NCBI GenBank assembly: GCA_023416515.1 | Contig: JAEZHP010000049.1 | Location: 1-45,504 of the forward strand | DNA length: 45,504 nucleotides | DNA from: Pseudomonadota bacterium | GTDB lineage: Bacteria > Pseudomonadota > Alphaproteobacteria > Sphingomonadales > Sphingomonadaceae | Reading direction: 5' to 3' | In this document: piece by piece, positions 25,050 through 32,846 of the stretch | Layout of the letters: every line of letters starts with the position of its first letter | Position numbering within the stretch: position 1 is the first letter of the stretch | Notes under the pieces: model-generated | What the model saw: only the letters and a program-made list of their open reading frames with translations | Told to the model about the DNA's origin: nothing | Database searches by the model: none | Program-made: the position numbers and the translations under genes

Positions 25050-26267
25050 ATGAATGATACGAAAGGGAAAGCAGCGGGTCTCCGCATCGCGCTGTTTTCG
25101 GGCAATTATAATATTACCCGCGACGGCGCCAACAAGGCGCTGAGCCGGCTCGTGCGCTACCTGATCGACAATGGCGCTCAGGTCCGAATCTACTCGCCGA
25201 CGGTTCGGAATGGCGGATTCGAAGCGGTCGGCGATATCGTGTCGGTGCCGTCGGTGCCCATCCCCTTCCGCCCCGAATACCGCCTGTCGACGGGGTTGCC
25301 GAAGGGCGTTCGGGACGACATCCGCGCCTTCAATCCTAACCTCTTCCACCTGTCGGCGCCGGACCTCCTCGGCCACAAGGCGCAGGGGTTCGCCCGCGAA
25401 CTCGGCGTGCCGGTGGTCGCCAGCCTCCACACGCTGTTCCAGACCTATCTCGACTATTACCATCTCGGCTTTCTTCGCCCGGCGATGGAGCGCGGGCTCA
25501 ACCGCTTTTACGGGCGTTGCGACTGGGTGCTCGTGCCGAACGAGCCGCTTGCCCAGGATCTGAAGCGTGACGCCGAGCTCGGCGACCATGTCCGCATCTG
25601 GAGCCGGGGCGTGGACCACGAAAAGTGGAACCCCGGGCGGCGCGACATGGCGTGGCGGAGGACGCTGGGCTACTCCGACGACGATACGGTGCTGCTCTTC
25701 TTCGGCCGGTTGGTGAAGGAGAAGGGCCTCGACATCTTCGAGGCGGCGGTCGACGAGCTTCGCGAGCGCGGGCACAAGGTCCGCCCGCTGATCGTCGGCG
25801 ACGGACCGGCCGGCGAGGACCTCGCCAAGAGTCTCGGCGAGGCGGTGTTCACCGGCCATGTCGAGGGTGACGAACTCTTCCGCGCCGTCGCAAGCGCCGA
25901 TGTTCTCGTCAATCCGAGCACCACCGAGGCGTTCGGCAACGTCAATCTGGAGGCCATGGCCTGCAGCCTCGCCGTGGTCAGCGCAATCGCTCCAGCCGCT
26001 GAGGCGATGATCCAGCATGGCCGAACCGGTCTGCTCGTGCCGCCGCGCGACGTCGGCGCCTGGGCCGATGCGGTGGAAGGACTGATCTGCGATCCCGCGC
26101 GGCGGACGTCGCTGGGCAGCGCGGCCCACGAGGAATCGCGGTCCTATCGCTGGTCGTGCATTCTCGACCGGGTCATCGACACCTATCGGGTCGCGATCGA
26201 GACCGGTCCCCGCGCCGGCGGCCGCCGCGAGGCCAGCCGCCGGTTCAGGAAGCCCGCCACGGCCTGA
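25050..26267 (+). CDS. GT4 glycosyltransferase (MgtA/SqdX-like)
   Basis: A 405-residue GT-B-fold glycosyltransferase. ATG at 25050 follows a full AGGAGG (25034-25039). LRIALFSGNYNITRDGANKALSRL at the N-terminus, HLSAPDLLGHKA and LHTLFQTYLDYYHLG match GT4 enzymes that glycosylate diacylglycerol, such as MgtA and sulfolipid synthase SqdX. The donor site holds FGRLVKEKGLDIF, GDGPAGEDL and the ExFGxxxxE pair Glu293/Glu301 (EAFGNVNLE). It follows the Fe-S and toroid genes but has its own EcfG promoter, so it is probably induced under general stress. A lipid acceptor is likely but not proven. Its stop is 10 bases from the convergent glpX stop. Confidence 0.9.
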   Translation: MNDTKGKAAGLRIALFSGNYNITRDGANKALSRLVRYLIDNGAQVRIYSPTVRNGGFEAVGDIVSVPSVPIPFRPEYRLSTGLPKGVRDDIRAFNPNLFHLSAPDLLGHKAQGFARELGVPVVASLHTLFQTYLDYYHLGFLRPAMERGLNRFYGRCDWVLVPNEPLAQDLKRDAELGDHVRIWSRGVDHEKWNPGRRDMAWRRTLGYSDDDTVLLFFGRLVKEKGLDIFEAAVDELRERGHKVRPLIVGDGPAGEDLAKSLGEAVFTGHVEGDELFRAVASADVLVNPSTTEAFGNVNLEAMACSLAVVSAIAPAAEAMIQHGRTGLLVPPRDVGAWADAVEGLICDPARRTSLGSAAHEESRSYRWSCILDRVIDTYRVAIETGPRAGGRREASRRFRKPATA

Positions 26268-26277
26268 GGCTCAAGCC

Positions 26278-27306
26278 CTAGTCGCAGTGGAGGCCGGGCT
26301 CCTTGCGGTGTTCTCCCTTCACCCGGCGCACGGTGCCGGTCGAGGCACGCATCACCACGCTCTCGGTCGTGACGCAGCCGCCGCGGCGCTTGACGCCTTC
26401 GAGAAGGCTGCCGTCGGTGACGCCCGTCGCTGCGAAGATCACGTCGCCCTTGGCGAGGTCGTTGAGGTGATAGACCCGGTCGAGGTCCTCTACGCCCCAA
26501 CGAGCGGCGCGTGCACGCTCATCGTCGTTGCGAAACACGAGCCGGCCCTGGAACTGGCCGCCGACGCAGCGTAGGGCCGCCGCGGCAAGAACGCCCTCCG
26601 GGGCGCCGCCCTGACCCATATAGACGTCGATTCCGGTGTCAGGGTTGGTGACCGCGATGACCCCGGCGACGTCCCCGTCGGGAATGAGGTTGATTCCGCA
26701 TCCCAGCGACCGCAATTCCGCGATCAGCTCGGCATGGCGCGGCCGGTCGAGGACGCAGGCGATGATCTCGCCCGGCTGAACGCCCTTCGCGGCAGCAATG
26801 GCGCGGATATTGTCGGTGACCGACTTGTTGAGGTCGATCGTTCCCTCAGGATAGCCCGGGCCGATGGCCAGCTTGTCCATATAGACGTCGGGCGCGTTGA
26901 GGAGGTTGCCCTGCTCGGCGATCGCCAGAACCGCGAGCGCGTTCGGTCCGGCTTTGGCGGTGATGGTGGTGCCTTCCAGTGGATCGAGCGCGATGTCGAT
27001 ATGGGCCGCCGTGGGGTCGTCGCGGCGGGCACCCACCCGCTCGCCGATGAACAGCATCGGCGCCTCGTCGCGCTCGCCCTCGCCGATCACCACGGTGCCG
27101 TCGAAGTCGAGCTGGTTGAGCGCCTCGCGCATCGCCTCGACAGCGGCATGGTCGGCCGCCTTCTCGTCGCCTCGGCCAATCAGGTGGGACGCGGCGACGG
27201 CCGCAGCTTCGGTCACGCGCACCATCTCGAGGACCAGCACGCGGTCGAGCGCGTTCGAAGTCGTTTTCGCGGTGGCGGCCGTCGCCGCCGGAATCGTGTC
27301 GGTCAT
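26278..27306 (-). CDS. glpX: Class II fructose-1,6-bisphosphatase GlpX
   Basis: GlpX dephosphorylates fructose 1,6-bisphosphate in gluconeogenesis. The 342 residues contain the metal sites GEGERDEAPML (75-85) and LDPLEGTT (108-115) that define the class. DRPRHAELI and GQGGAPEGVLAAAALRC follow as in family members. ATG at 27306 gives an expected N-terminus with a short Ala/Thr-rich lead before LDRVLVLEMVRVTEAAA. The gene is divergent from phaC across 133 bases. Length and motifs are normal. Confidence 0.95.
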   Translation of the reverse strand: MTDTIPAATAATAKTTSNALDRVLVLEMVRVTEAAAVAASHLIGRGDEKAADHAAVEAMREALNQLDFDGTVVIGEGERDEAPMLFIGERVGARRDDPTAAHIDIALDPLEGTTITAKAGPNALAVLAIAEQGNLLNAPDVYMDKLAIGPGYPEGTIDLNKSVTDNIRAIAAAKGVQPGEIIACVLDRPRHAELIAELRSLGCGINLIPDGDVAGVIAVTNPDTGIDVYMGQGGAPEGVLAAAALRCVGGQFQGRLVFRNDDERARAARWGVEDLDRVYHLNDLAKGDVIFAATGVTDGSLLEGVKRRGGCVTTESVVMRASTGTVRRVKGEHRKEPGLHCD

Positions 27307-27439
27307 AGGGCTCCCGTAGATTTGTTTGCGGCGGCGATAGGCCAGCGCCCTGCAGGAGTCGAGCGAGCGAGATGCGCTGGAGACTTCCGCGCTGCCGCCG
27401 CGTTGGCTAAGCGCAGGTGAGGGAGAGGATGCCGCGCAC

Positions 27440-29245
27440 ATGGCCGATCAGGACAGCAAGCAAGCCGAGCGTGGGACCGATATGCCGGGCATGCCGCCTC
27501 TTCCGAGCCTGGAGGAGATGCAGCACTGGACCTTCGCCATGGGCCGGGCGCAGCAGCTCATGCTTGAGCATGTCGCCGAGCAGATGAAGGAAGGCGCCTC
27601 GGCCGCGTTCGATCCTTCGAAGGCGACGGCGCGCTGGCCGGGAATGGAGATGTTCGCGGATCCGGCGAAGCTTGCGCAGATGCAGACCGAGCTGTGGACC
27701 GAGGGCTTCAACATCTGGCAGCGCGTGCTCGGCCAGGGAATTGGCGAGAAGACGGAGCTTCAGGAGAAAGCGGAGAAGGACAAGAGGTTCGCTGCGCCGG
27801 AATGGGGCGAGCACCCCATGTTCGACATGATCCGGCAGACCTATCTGCTGGTCTCGGAACGGCTGCTGGGTTCGGTCGATGCGCTCCAGGGCATCGACGA
27901 GAAGCAGAAGGCCAAGCTCCGCTTCCAGACCAAGCAGTTCGTCGACGCGATGGCGCCGTCCAATTTCGCGGCGACCAATCCCTTGGTGATCCAGAGGACT
28001 CTGGAGACCAAGGGCGAGAACTTGCTGAAGGGCCTGGAGCACATGCTCCGCGACATGCGGCAGGGGCAGCTCACGCAGACCGATCCCGAGGCCTTCGAGG
28101 TCGGCCGCAACATCGCCATGACTCCGGGAAAGGTGGTCAAGCAGACCCCGCTCTACCAGCTGATTCAATATGAGCCGGCGAGCGAGAAGGTGCTCGAGAT
28201 CCCGCTGCTGATCTTCCCGCCCTGGATCAACCGCTACTACATCCTCGACTTGAACCCGAAGAAGAGCTTCATCCGATGGGCGGTCGAGCAGGGGCTGACC
28301 GTGTTCGTGGTGTCTTGGAAGTCGGCCGACGAGAGCCTCGCCGACATCGGCTTCGAGGACTACGTCACAGCTCAGGTCGAGGCGCTCGAAACGGTGCGCG
28401 AGCTGCTCGGGGTCGAGAGCGCGCACCTGATCGGCTATTGCGTCGCCGGCACCTACCTCGCGGCCGCCCTGGCGCTGCTCGCTGCACGGGGCGAGCAGGA
28501 CAAGGTCGCAAGCGCGACCTTCTTCACCGCCCAGGTGGATTTCTCCGAGGCCGGCGACCTCCAGGTCTTCCTCGACGACGAGCAGATGGAGACGATCCGC
28601 CAGCTGTCGGCGGAGAAAGGCTATCTCGACGGGCGCTATATGGCCGCGACCTTTAACCTGCTTCGCGGCCGCGACCTCATCTGGAGCTACGTGGTCAACA
28701 ATTACCTGCTCGGCCAGGACTATGCGCCCTTCGACCTGCTCCATTGGAATTCAGACACGACCAACCTGCCTGCCAAGTGGCACCTGGCCTATCTCCAGCA
28801 GCTCTATCGCGAGAATAAGCTGGTCCAGCCAGGCGCGATCGAAGTCGAAGGCGTGCCGATCAACCTCACCAAGGTGACCGTGCCAACTTATGTCCAGGCC
28901 GGACGCGAGGATCACATCGCGCCGCCGCGAAGCGTGTGGAAGATCACTCACCACTTCAAGGGACCTCTGCGCTTCGTGCTCGCCGGCTCCGGGCATATCG
29001 CAGGTGTGGTCAACCCGCCGGAAGCGCAGAAATATCAGCATTGGATCAACGAGGATAAGGTCGACAGCCTCGACGACTTCATCGCAGGCGCGAAGGAAGT
29101 GAAGGGAAGCTGGTGGCCCGACTGGATCCGCTGGATCCGCGGCATCTCCGGCGCGGAAGTGCCAGCCACAGGGGCCCGAATCCCGGGCGGGGGCAAGCTC
29201 AAGGCGATCGAGGACGCTCCTGGGAGTTATGTCCGCGCCCGCTAG
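27440..29245 (+). CDS. phaC: Class I poly(3-hydroxyalkanoate) synthase PhaC
   Basis: PhaC polymerises (R)-3-hydroxyacyl-CoA into PHA granules. The 601 residues fit class I. The lipase-like box GYCVAG holds the catalytic Cys334. The triad Asp lies in QAGREDHIAP and the His in GSGHIAGVVNPP. PPWINRYYILDL and the late WWPDW are conserved class I elements. ATG at 27440 was taken. The gene is followed after 88 bases by the phasin, with two PhaR-type TGC-rich sites between. No phaA/phaB in the window, so the monomer-supply genes lie elsewhere. Confidence 0.97.
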   Translation: MADQDSKQAERGTDMPGMPPLPSLEEMQHWTFAMGRAQQLMLEHVAEQMKEGASAAFDPSKATARWPGMEMFADPAKLAQMQTELWTEGFNIWQRVLGQGIGEKTELQEKAEKDKRFAAPEWGEHPMFDMIRQTYLLVSERLLGSVDALQGIDEKQKAKLRFQTKQFVDAMAPSNFAATNPLVIQRTLETKGENLLKGLEHMLRDMRQGQLTQTDPEAFEVGRNIAMTPGKVVKQTPLYQLIQYEPASEKVLEIPLLIFPPWINRYYILDLNPKKSFIRWAVEQGLTVFVVSWKSADESLADIGFEDYVTAQVEALETVRELLGVESAHLIGYCVAGTYLAAALALLAARGEQDKVASATFFTAQVDFSEAGDLQVFLDDEQMETIRQLSAEKGYLDGRYMAATFNLLRGRDLIWSYVVNNYLLGQDYAPFDLLHWNSDTTNLPAKWHLAYLQQLYRENKLVQPGAIEVEGVPINLTKVTVPTYVQAGREDHIAPPRSVWKITHHFKGPLRFVLAGSGHIAGVVNPPEAQKYQHWINEDKVDSLDDFIAGAKEVKGSWWPDWIRWIRGISGAEVPATGARIPGGGKLKAIEDAPGSYVRAR

Positions 29246-29254
29246 AAATGCGTA

Positions 29255-29266
29255 TGCTGCACTGCA
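29255..29266. promoter_or_regulatory. TGC-rich PhaR-type operator, site 1
   Basis: TGCTGCACTGCA, just downstream of the phaC stop. PhaR/PhbR repressors of alphaproteobacteria bind TGC-rich elements between phaC and phaP. An identical copy with the same flanking A lies 49 bases downstream. Confidence 0.6.
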
Positions 29267-29303
29267 CAAATAATGCTTGAAACCTGTTTATGTCGCCCCT
29301 AAA

Positions 29304-29315
29304 TGCTGCACTGCA
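29304..29315. promoter_or_regulatory. TGC-rich PhaR-type operator, site 2
   Basis: An exact second copy of TGCTGCACTGCA, 18 bases before the phasin ATG. A TTGAAA (29277-29282) lies between the two copies, and this copy would fall on or beside the matching -10 region. Repression by occlusion is therefore plausible. Confidence 0.6.
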
Positions 29316-29333
29316 ACAAGGGAGTCGTGCATC

Positions 29334-30128
29334 ATGGGTGACCAGAAAGCTACGCCCGCCAAGACGAAGGCGGCCGGAAGCCCGGCGAAGCCCGCTTCCG
29401 CCGCTTCGGCTCCCGCGAAGGCATTCGAGCCGAGCAAGGCGGCAAAGCCGGCCGAGCCGGCGAAGCCCGCGATTTTGAACCAGAAGCCGGAAGCGAAGCC
29501 GGCCGAGACTGTGAAGCCGGAGCCGAAGGCTGCTCCGGTTGCCAAGGCCAAGCCGGTCCAACCGGCTGCCAAGGTCGAAGAGCCGAAGATCGTGAAGGCC
29601 GAGCAGCCGAAGGCGAACACCGCCGCGCCCGCTCAGCCCGTGACCAAGCAGACAGGAGCAAACAGCATGACCGAGACCATCAACAAGACCCGCGAAGCCA
29701 CCGAGCAGGCCGCCGAGCAGATCCGCGCCGCCATGGGCAATGCTAACGAGCAGTCGAAGGCCGCGATGGAGAAGAGCGCTCGGGTCGCCGAAGAGCTGGC
29801 TGACCTCACCCGCGGCAACATTGAGGCGCTGGTCGCTTCGCAGAAGACCGCCGCCAAGTACGCGGAGACCCTGAGCCAGGGCGCCGCCGACTATGGCCGC
29901 CGCAGCTTCGAGGAGGCTTCGGCCGCTCTGAAGAGCTTCGCCGAGGTGAAGTCGCCGACCGACCTGTTCCGCCTGCAGAGCGAATATGCTCGCAGCGCGT
30001 TCGATCAGCTGGTCGCCGAGAGCGCCCGGGTGTCCGAGACGGTCGTGAAGATGACCGGCGACGTCGTCGAGCCGATCACCAGCCGCTATTCGGTCGCCGC
30101 CGAGCGCATCAAGACGCTCGCCGCCTAA
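29334..30128 (+). CDS. phaP: Phasin with long Lys/Pro/Ala-rich N-terminal extension
   Basis: Phasins coat PHA granules. The long form has 264 residues from ATG 29334 (GGGAG about 9 bases upstream). Residues 1-110 are low-complexity and basic, built from repeated KPA/KPE/PAK units, like the histone-type tails of PhaF and PhaM that bind DNA. The phasin domain proper begins near 112 with MTETINKTREATEQAAEQ and is all-helical (KSARVAEELADLTRGN, FAEVKSPTDLFRLQSEYAR). An internal ATG at 29667 has AGGAG 8 bases upstream and would give a normal-length 153-residue phasin. Both forms may be made. Upstream TGC-rich sites suggest PhaR control. A strong terminator follows. Confidence 0.92.
   Translation: MGDQKATPAKTKAAGSPAKPASAASAPAKAFEPSKAAKPAEPAKPAILNQKPEAKPAETVKPEPKAAPVAKAKPVQPAAKVEEPKIVKAEQPKANTAAPAQPVTKQTGANSMTETINKTREATEQAAEQIRAAMGNANEQSKAAMEKSARVAEELADLTRGNIEALVASQKTAAKYAETLSQGAADYGRRSFEEASAALKSFAEVKSPTDLFRLQSEYARSAFDQLVAESARVSETVVKMTGDVVEPITSRYSVAAERIKTLAA
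29654..29669 (+). promoter_or_regulatory. Internal ribosome binding site and ATG within the phasin gene
   Basis: AGGAG (29654-29658) lies 8 bases before an in-frame ATG (29667) exactly at the junction between the basic tail and the phasin domain. The site is better than that of the upstream start and would give a short phasin. Confidence 0.55.
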
Positions 30129-30143
30129 CCAGCGACGGAAAAT

Positions 30144-30168
30144 GCCTGGCGCCCAGTCGGCGCCAGGC
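30144..30168 (+). repeat. 9-bp hairpin after the phasin gene
   Basis: GCCTGGCGC (30144-30152) pairs perfectly with GCGCCAGGC (30160-30168) over a 7-base loop. No U-tract follows; it precedes the terminator at 30175 and may protect the mRNA 3' end. Confidence 0.6.
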
Positions 30169-30174
30169 GAGTTC

Positions 30175-30219
30175 GAAGGGCGGTCCTCCATTCACGGAGC
30201 GGCCGCCCTTCTCCTTTTT
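30175..30219 (+). terminator. Rho-independent terminator of phaC-phaP
   Basis: GAAGGGCGG (30175-30183) pairs perfectly with CCGCCCTTC (30203-30211). An inner CTCC/GGAG stem sits in the loop, and a TCCTTTTT tract follows (30212-30219). Confidence 0.8.
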
Positions 30220-30254
30220 GCGCCGAGCCGGGCCTTGGAAACCATGTCCGGCCC

Positions 30255-30284
30255 TTGCCCGTTTCGCGGGCGTTCGCATATTAT
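30255..30284 (+). promoter_or_regulatory. Putative clpS promoter
   Basis: TTGCCC (30255-30260), 18 bases, TATTAT (30279-30284). Transcription would start near 30291, only a few bases before the ATG at 30295, so either that start is almost leaderless or translation begins at the in-frame ATG 30325. Confidence 0.4.
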
Positions 30285-30294
30285 CGGTCAGGCC

Positions 30295-30654
30295 ATGCGT
30301 ACCGACGACTCTGTGATCAAAGCGATGTCCGACCAAAGCGGCGGCGATGACGAGGGCGGCACCGGCCTCGGCGTCGCGACGCGTACGCGCACCCGCTCCA
30401 AGACCCCGGCGCCCTACAAGGTGCTGATGCTCAACGACGACTACACCCCGATGGAGTTCGTCGTTCACGTCCTTCAGCGCTTCTTCAAGATGGGCGTGGA
30501 CGATGCGACGCGGGTGATGCTCGCGGTGCACCAGCGCGGGGTCGGGGTGTGCGGGATCTTCACCTACGAGGTCGCCGAGACGAAGGTCGCCCAGGTCATC
30601 GACTTCGCCCGGGAGAACCAGCACCCGCTCCAGTGCACCCTGGAGAAGGCGTAG
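30295..30654 (+). CDS. clpS: ATP-dependent Clp protease adaptor ClpS
   Basis: ClpS delivers N-degron substrates to ClpAP. From ATG 30295 it has 119 residues: a disordered acidic/Arg-rich head (1-38), then the core PYKVLMLNDDYTPMEFVVHVL (40-60), which holds the Asn-Asp-Asp residues binding the substrate alpha-amino group, and VHQRGVGVCGIFTYEVAETK (78-97), the ClpA contact. A second in-frame ATG (30325) would remove ten residues. It abuts the convergent Crp/Fnr gene with no gap. No clpA follows; in many alphaproteobacteria clpS and clpA are neighbours, so clpA must be elsewhere. Confidence 0.95.
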   Translation: MRTDDSVIKAMSDQSGGDDEGGTGLGVATRTRTRSKTPAPYKVLMLNDDYTPMEFVVHVLQRFFKMGVDDATRVMLAVHQRGVGVCGIFTYEVAETKVAQVIDFARENQHPLQCTLEKA

Positions 30655-31389
30655 CTAGCTTTTCGCCGCTGGCAGCCAGCCGGTGGCGATCTTCGACCGA
30701 TCGACGAAATTGGCTTCGCTCTCGAGGCGGGCGCGGTCGAGCAGCCGGAAGCTGTTGCCGCTGCGGTCGATGATCCCGTCCTCGACCAGGTTGCGGATCA
30801 TCCGGTTGACGTGAACCGCGGTCAGCCCGGTCGCGTCGCCGATCTCCTCCTGGGTGAGGGGGATGTGGGTGGTGTTGCTGTCGGGGCCGTTGACCAGCCT
30901 TACCCGCGAGAAAATTTCGCACAGCAGTGAGGCGACGCGCGCCCGGGCCGAGGTGCGGCCGATCGAGGCGAGGCGGTCGGCAAGCTGGGCGCGCTCGGCG
31001 ACGGTTAAACCGAACAGCAGAGCCGCCAAACGCGGATGCTCGGCGAACAGGATCGCGAGGCGCTCCCGGTCGAACGGGCAGATCGTCGCGTCGGTGAGCG
31101 CGGTCACCGTCTCCGGCGAGTCGTCGAAAGCCAGCGACGGGCAGCCGAGAATATCGCCGGGCAAGTTGATCCGCATGATCTGGCGGCCGCCATTGCCGAG
31201 CAGCACGCTGGTCTGAAGCCAGCCTTTCTGGACGACATAGAGCTCGCGGGCGGGCTCACCCTCGCTGATGATGACCGTATCGCGCCGGACAGTGCGCTGC
31301 TGCGCCTCGAGCCGGTCAAGCATGTCCTGCTCGGCTTCGGTCAACGCAATATAGTGGCTGAGACGCTCAGCTAGGCAGCTACCCCCCAA
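30655..31389 (-). CDS. Crp/Fnr-family transcriptional regulator
   Basis: A 244-residue regulator with an N-terminal cyclic-nucleotide-binding-like beta-roll (VIISEGEPARELYVVQKGWLQ, about 39-59; MRINLPGDILG) and a C-terminal winged helix (IPLTQEEIGDATGLTAVHVNRMI, about 176-198). There is no N-terminal cysteine cluster of the FNR type: only Cys5 lies near the start. The beta-roll lacks the clear Arg-Ser pair that binds cAMP, so the signal is unknown. The likely start is TTG at 31389, preceded by a G-rich stretch; other starts would trim the N-terminal helix. It is divergent from murA across 169 bases. Sphingomonads carry many such regulators. Confidence 0.9.
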   Translation of the reverse strand: MGGSCLAERLSHYIALTEAEQDMLDRLEAQQRTVRRDTVIISEGEPARELYVVQKGWLQTSVLLGNGGRQIMRINLPGDILGCPSLAFDDSPETVTALTDATICPFDRERLAILFAEHPRLAALLFGLTVAERAQLADRLASIGRTSARARVASLLCEIFSRVRLVNGPDSNTTHIPLTQEEIGDATGLTAVHVNRMIRNLVEDGIIDRSGNSFRLLDRARLESEANFVDRSKIATGWLPAAKS

Positions 31390-31465
31390 CGCCCGTAAAC
31401 CCCCCGGAACTCAAACGCTTCGAACAATGACGCCAGTGTAGTCGCAGATGCGGCGGCTGCCCTTA

Positions 31466-31486
31466 AACGAAATCAATGCTTTCGTT
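31466..31486. repeat. Inverted repeat in the crp/fnr-murA gap
   Basis: AACGAAA (31466-31472) and TTTCGTT (31480-31486) form a perfect 7-bp dyad with a 7-base spacer, centred about 83 bases before the murA ATG. It could be an operator for the adjacent regulator or for murA. It does not match the FNR consensus TTGAT-N4-ATCAA. Confidence 0.4.
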
Positions 31487-31558
31487 GCGGGGACGGATTT
31501 TCCGTGCGGAGGCCGCCGCTTGCACCCACGCCGCAAAGCTTTCATAGCCCGGCGCCAA

Positions 31559-32842
31559 ATGGACAGAATCCTCATCCGCGGTGGCCGCCGCCTCAACGGC
31601 CGAATTGCAATCTCGGGCGCCAAGAACGCCGCGCTCACCTTGATGCCGTGCGCGCTCCTGACCGACGAGATCCTGGAGCTTCGCAACCTGCCGCGGCTCG
31701 CCGACGTCGACAGCTTCATGCACCTTTTGAATCAGCTCGGCGTGTCGACGATGGTGAAGGGCACCAGCCCCGCCGAGTTCGGCCGATCGATGACCTTCAA
31801 GGCGGCGAACATCACCTCGACCGTCGCGCCCTATGACATCGTCCGCAAGATGCGCGCGTCGATCCTGGTGCTCGGGCCGCTGCTTGCGCGGACGGGCGAG
31901 GCGACGGTGTCGCTTCCGGGCGGCTGCGCGATCGGCACCCGTCCGATCGATCTCCATCTCAAGGCGCTCCAGGCGCTCGGCGCCGAGATCGAGCTCGCCG
32001 CGGGTTATGTGAAGGCAACCGCTCCCAAGGGCGGGCTCACCGGCGGCACGATCAGCTTTCCAGTCGTGTCGGTCGGAGCGACCGAGAATGCGCTCATGGC
32101 CGCGGTGCTCGCCAAGGGCGTTACGGTGATCGAGAATGCGGCCCGCGAGCCCGAGATCACCGATCTTGCCGAATGCCTGGTCGCGATGGGCGCCAAGATC
32201 GAGGGTATCCGGAGCGATACTCTGACCATCGAAGGCGTCGATCGGCTCCACGGCGCCAGATATTCGGTGATGCCGGACCGCATCGAGGCCGGCAGCTATG
32301 CCTGCGCCGCGGCGATCACTGGCGGCGACATCGAGCTGGTCGGAGCGCGGCGCGACTCCATGGCGGCGACCCTGGCGGCGCTCCACGATGCGGGCATCCA
32401 TGTCGAGGACACGAAGGACGGCATCCGAATCTTCGCCGACGGCGAGATCAAGCCGCTGTCGCTGTCGACCGCGCCGTTCCCGGCCTTCGCGACCGACATG
32501 CAGGCGCAGTTCATGGCCATGCTGACGATGGCCAAGGGCACCAGCCTGCTCACCGAGACGATCTTCGAGAACCGCTACATGCACGTGCCCGAGCTGGCGC
32601 GGATGGGCGCCGACATCGAGGTGCGCGGCCGCTCGGCGGTGGTTCGCGGAGTCGACGGCCTCGTCGGCGCTCCGGTGATGGCGACCGACCTTCGCGCCTC
32701 GATGGGCCTGATTATCGCCGGCCTCGCCGCCGAGGGCGAGACCCAGGTCGGCCGAGTCTATCATCTCGACCGCGGCTACGAGCGGCTCGAGGAGAAGCTC
32801 CGGGGCATCGGCGCCGACATCGAGCGGGTCGGCGACGGCTAA
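31559..32842 (+). CDS. murA: UDP-N-acetylglucosamine 1-carboxyvinyltransferase MurA
   Basis: MurA adds enolpyruvate from PEP to UDP-GlcNAc, the first committed step of peptidoglycan synthesis. The 427 residues start MDRILIRGGRRLNG, and GAKNAAL holds Lys22-Asn23, the substrate-binding pair. The loop GGCAIGTRPIDLHL places the catalytic and fosfomycin-target cysteine at Cys123. PDRIEAGSY and TDMQAQFMA are conserved. An in-frame extension upstream to 31448 is open but unlike MurA N-termini, so ATG 31559 is used. The stop is 4 bases from the convergent amidohydrolase stop. With Cys present, fosfomycin sensitivity is expected. Confidence 0.96.
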   Translation: MDRILIRGGRRLNGRIAISGAKNAALTLMPCALLTDEILELRNLPRLADVDSFMHLLNQLGVSTMVKGTSPAEFGRSMTFKAANITSTVAPYDIVRKMRASILVLGPLLARTGEATVSLPGGCAIGTRPIDLHLKALQALGAEIELAAGYVKATAPKGGLTGGTISFPVVSVGATENALMAAVLAKGVTVIENAAREPEITDLAECLVAMGAKIEGIRSDTLTIEGVDRLHGARYSVMPDRIEAGSYACAAAITGGDIELVGARRDSMAATLAALHDAGIHVEDTKDGIRIFADGEIKPLSLSTAPFPAFATDMQAQFMAMLTMAKGTSLLTETIFENRYMHVPELARMGADIEVRGRSAVVRGVDGLVGAPVMATDLRASMGLIIAGLAAEGETQVGRVYHLDRGYERLEEKLRGIGADIERVGDG

Positions 32843-32846
32843 GCCG

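Noticed and set aside
30645..30664. The GCTAGCT palindrome at the clpS/Crp junction as a regulatory site
   Set aside because: It is produced by the two abutting stop codons and is too short to call.
31448..31558. A 37-residue N-terminal extension of MurA
   Set aside because: The residues are Arg-rich and unlike MurA N-termini, while MDRILIRGGRRLNG is the standard start.
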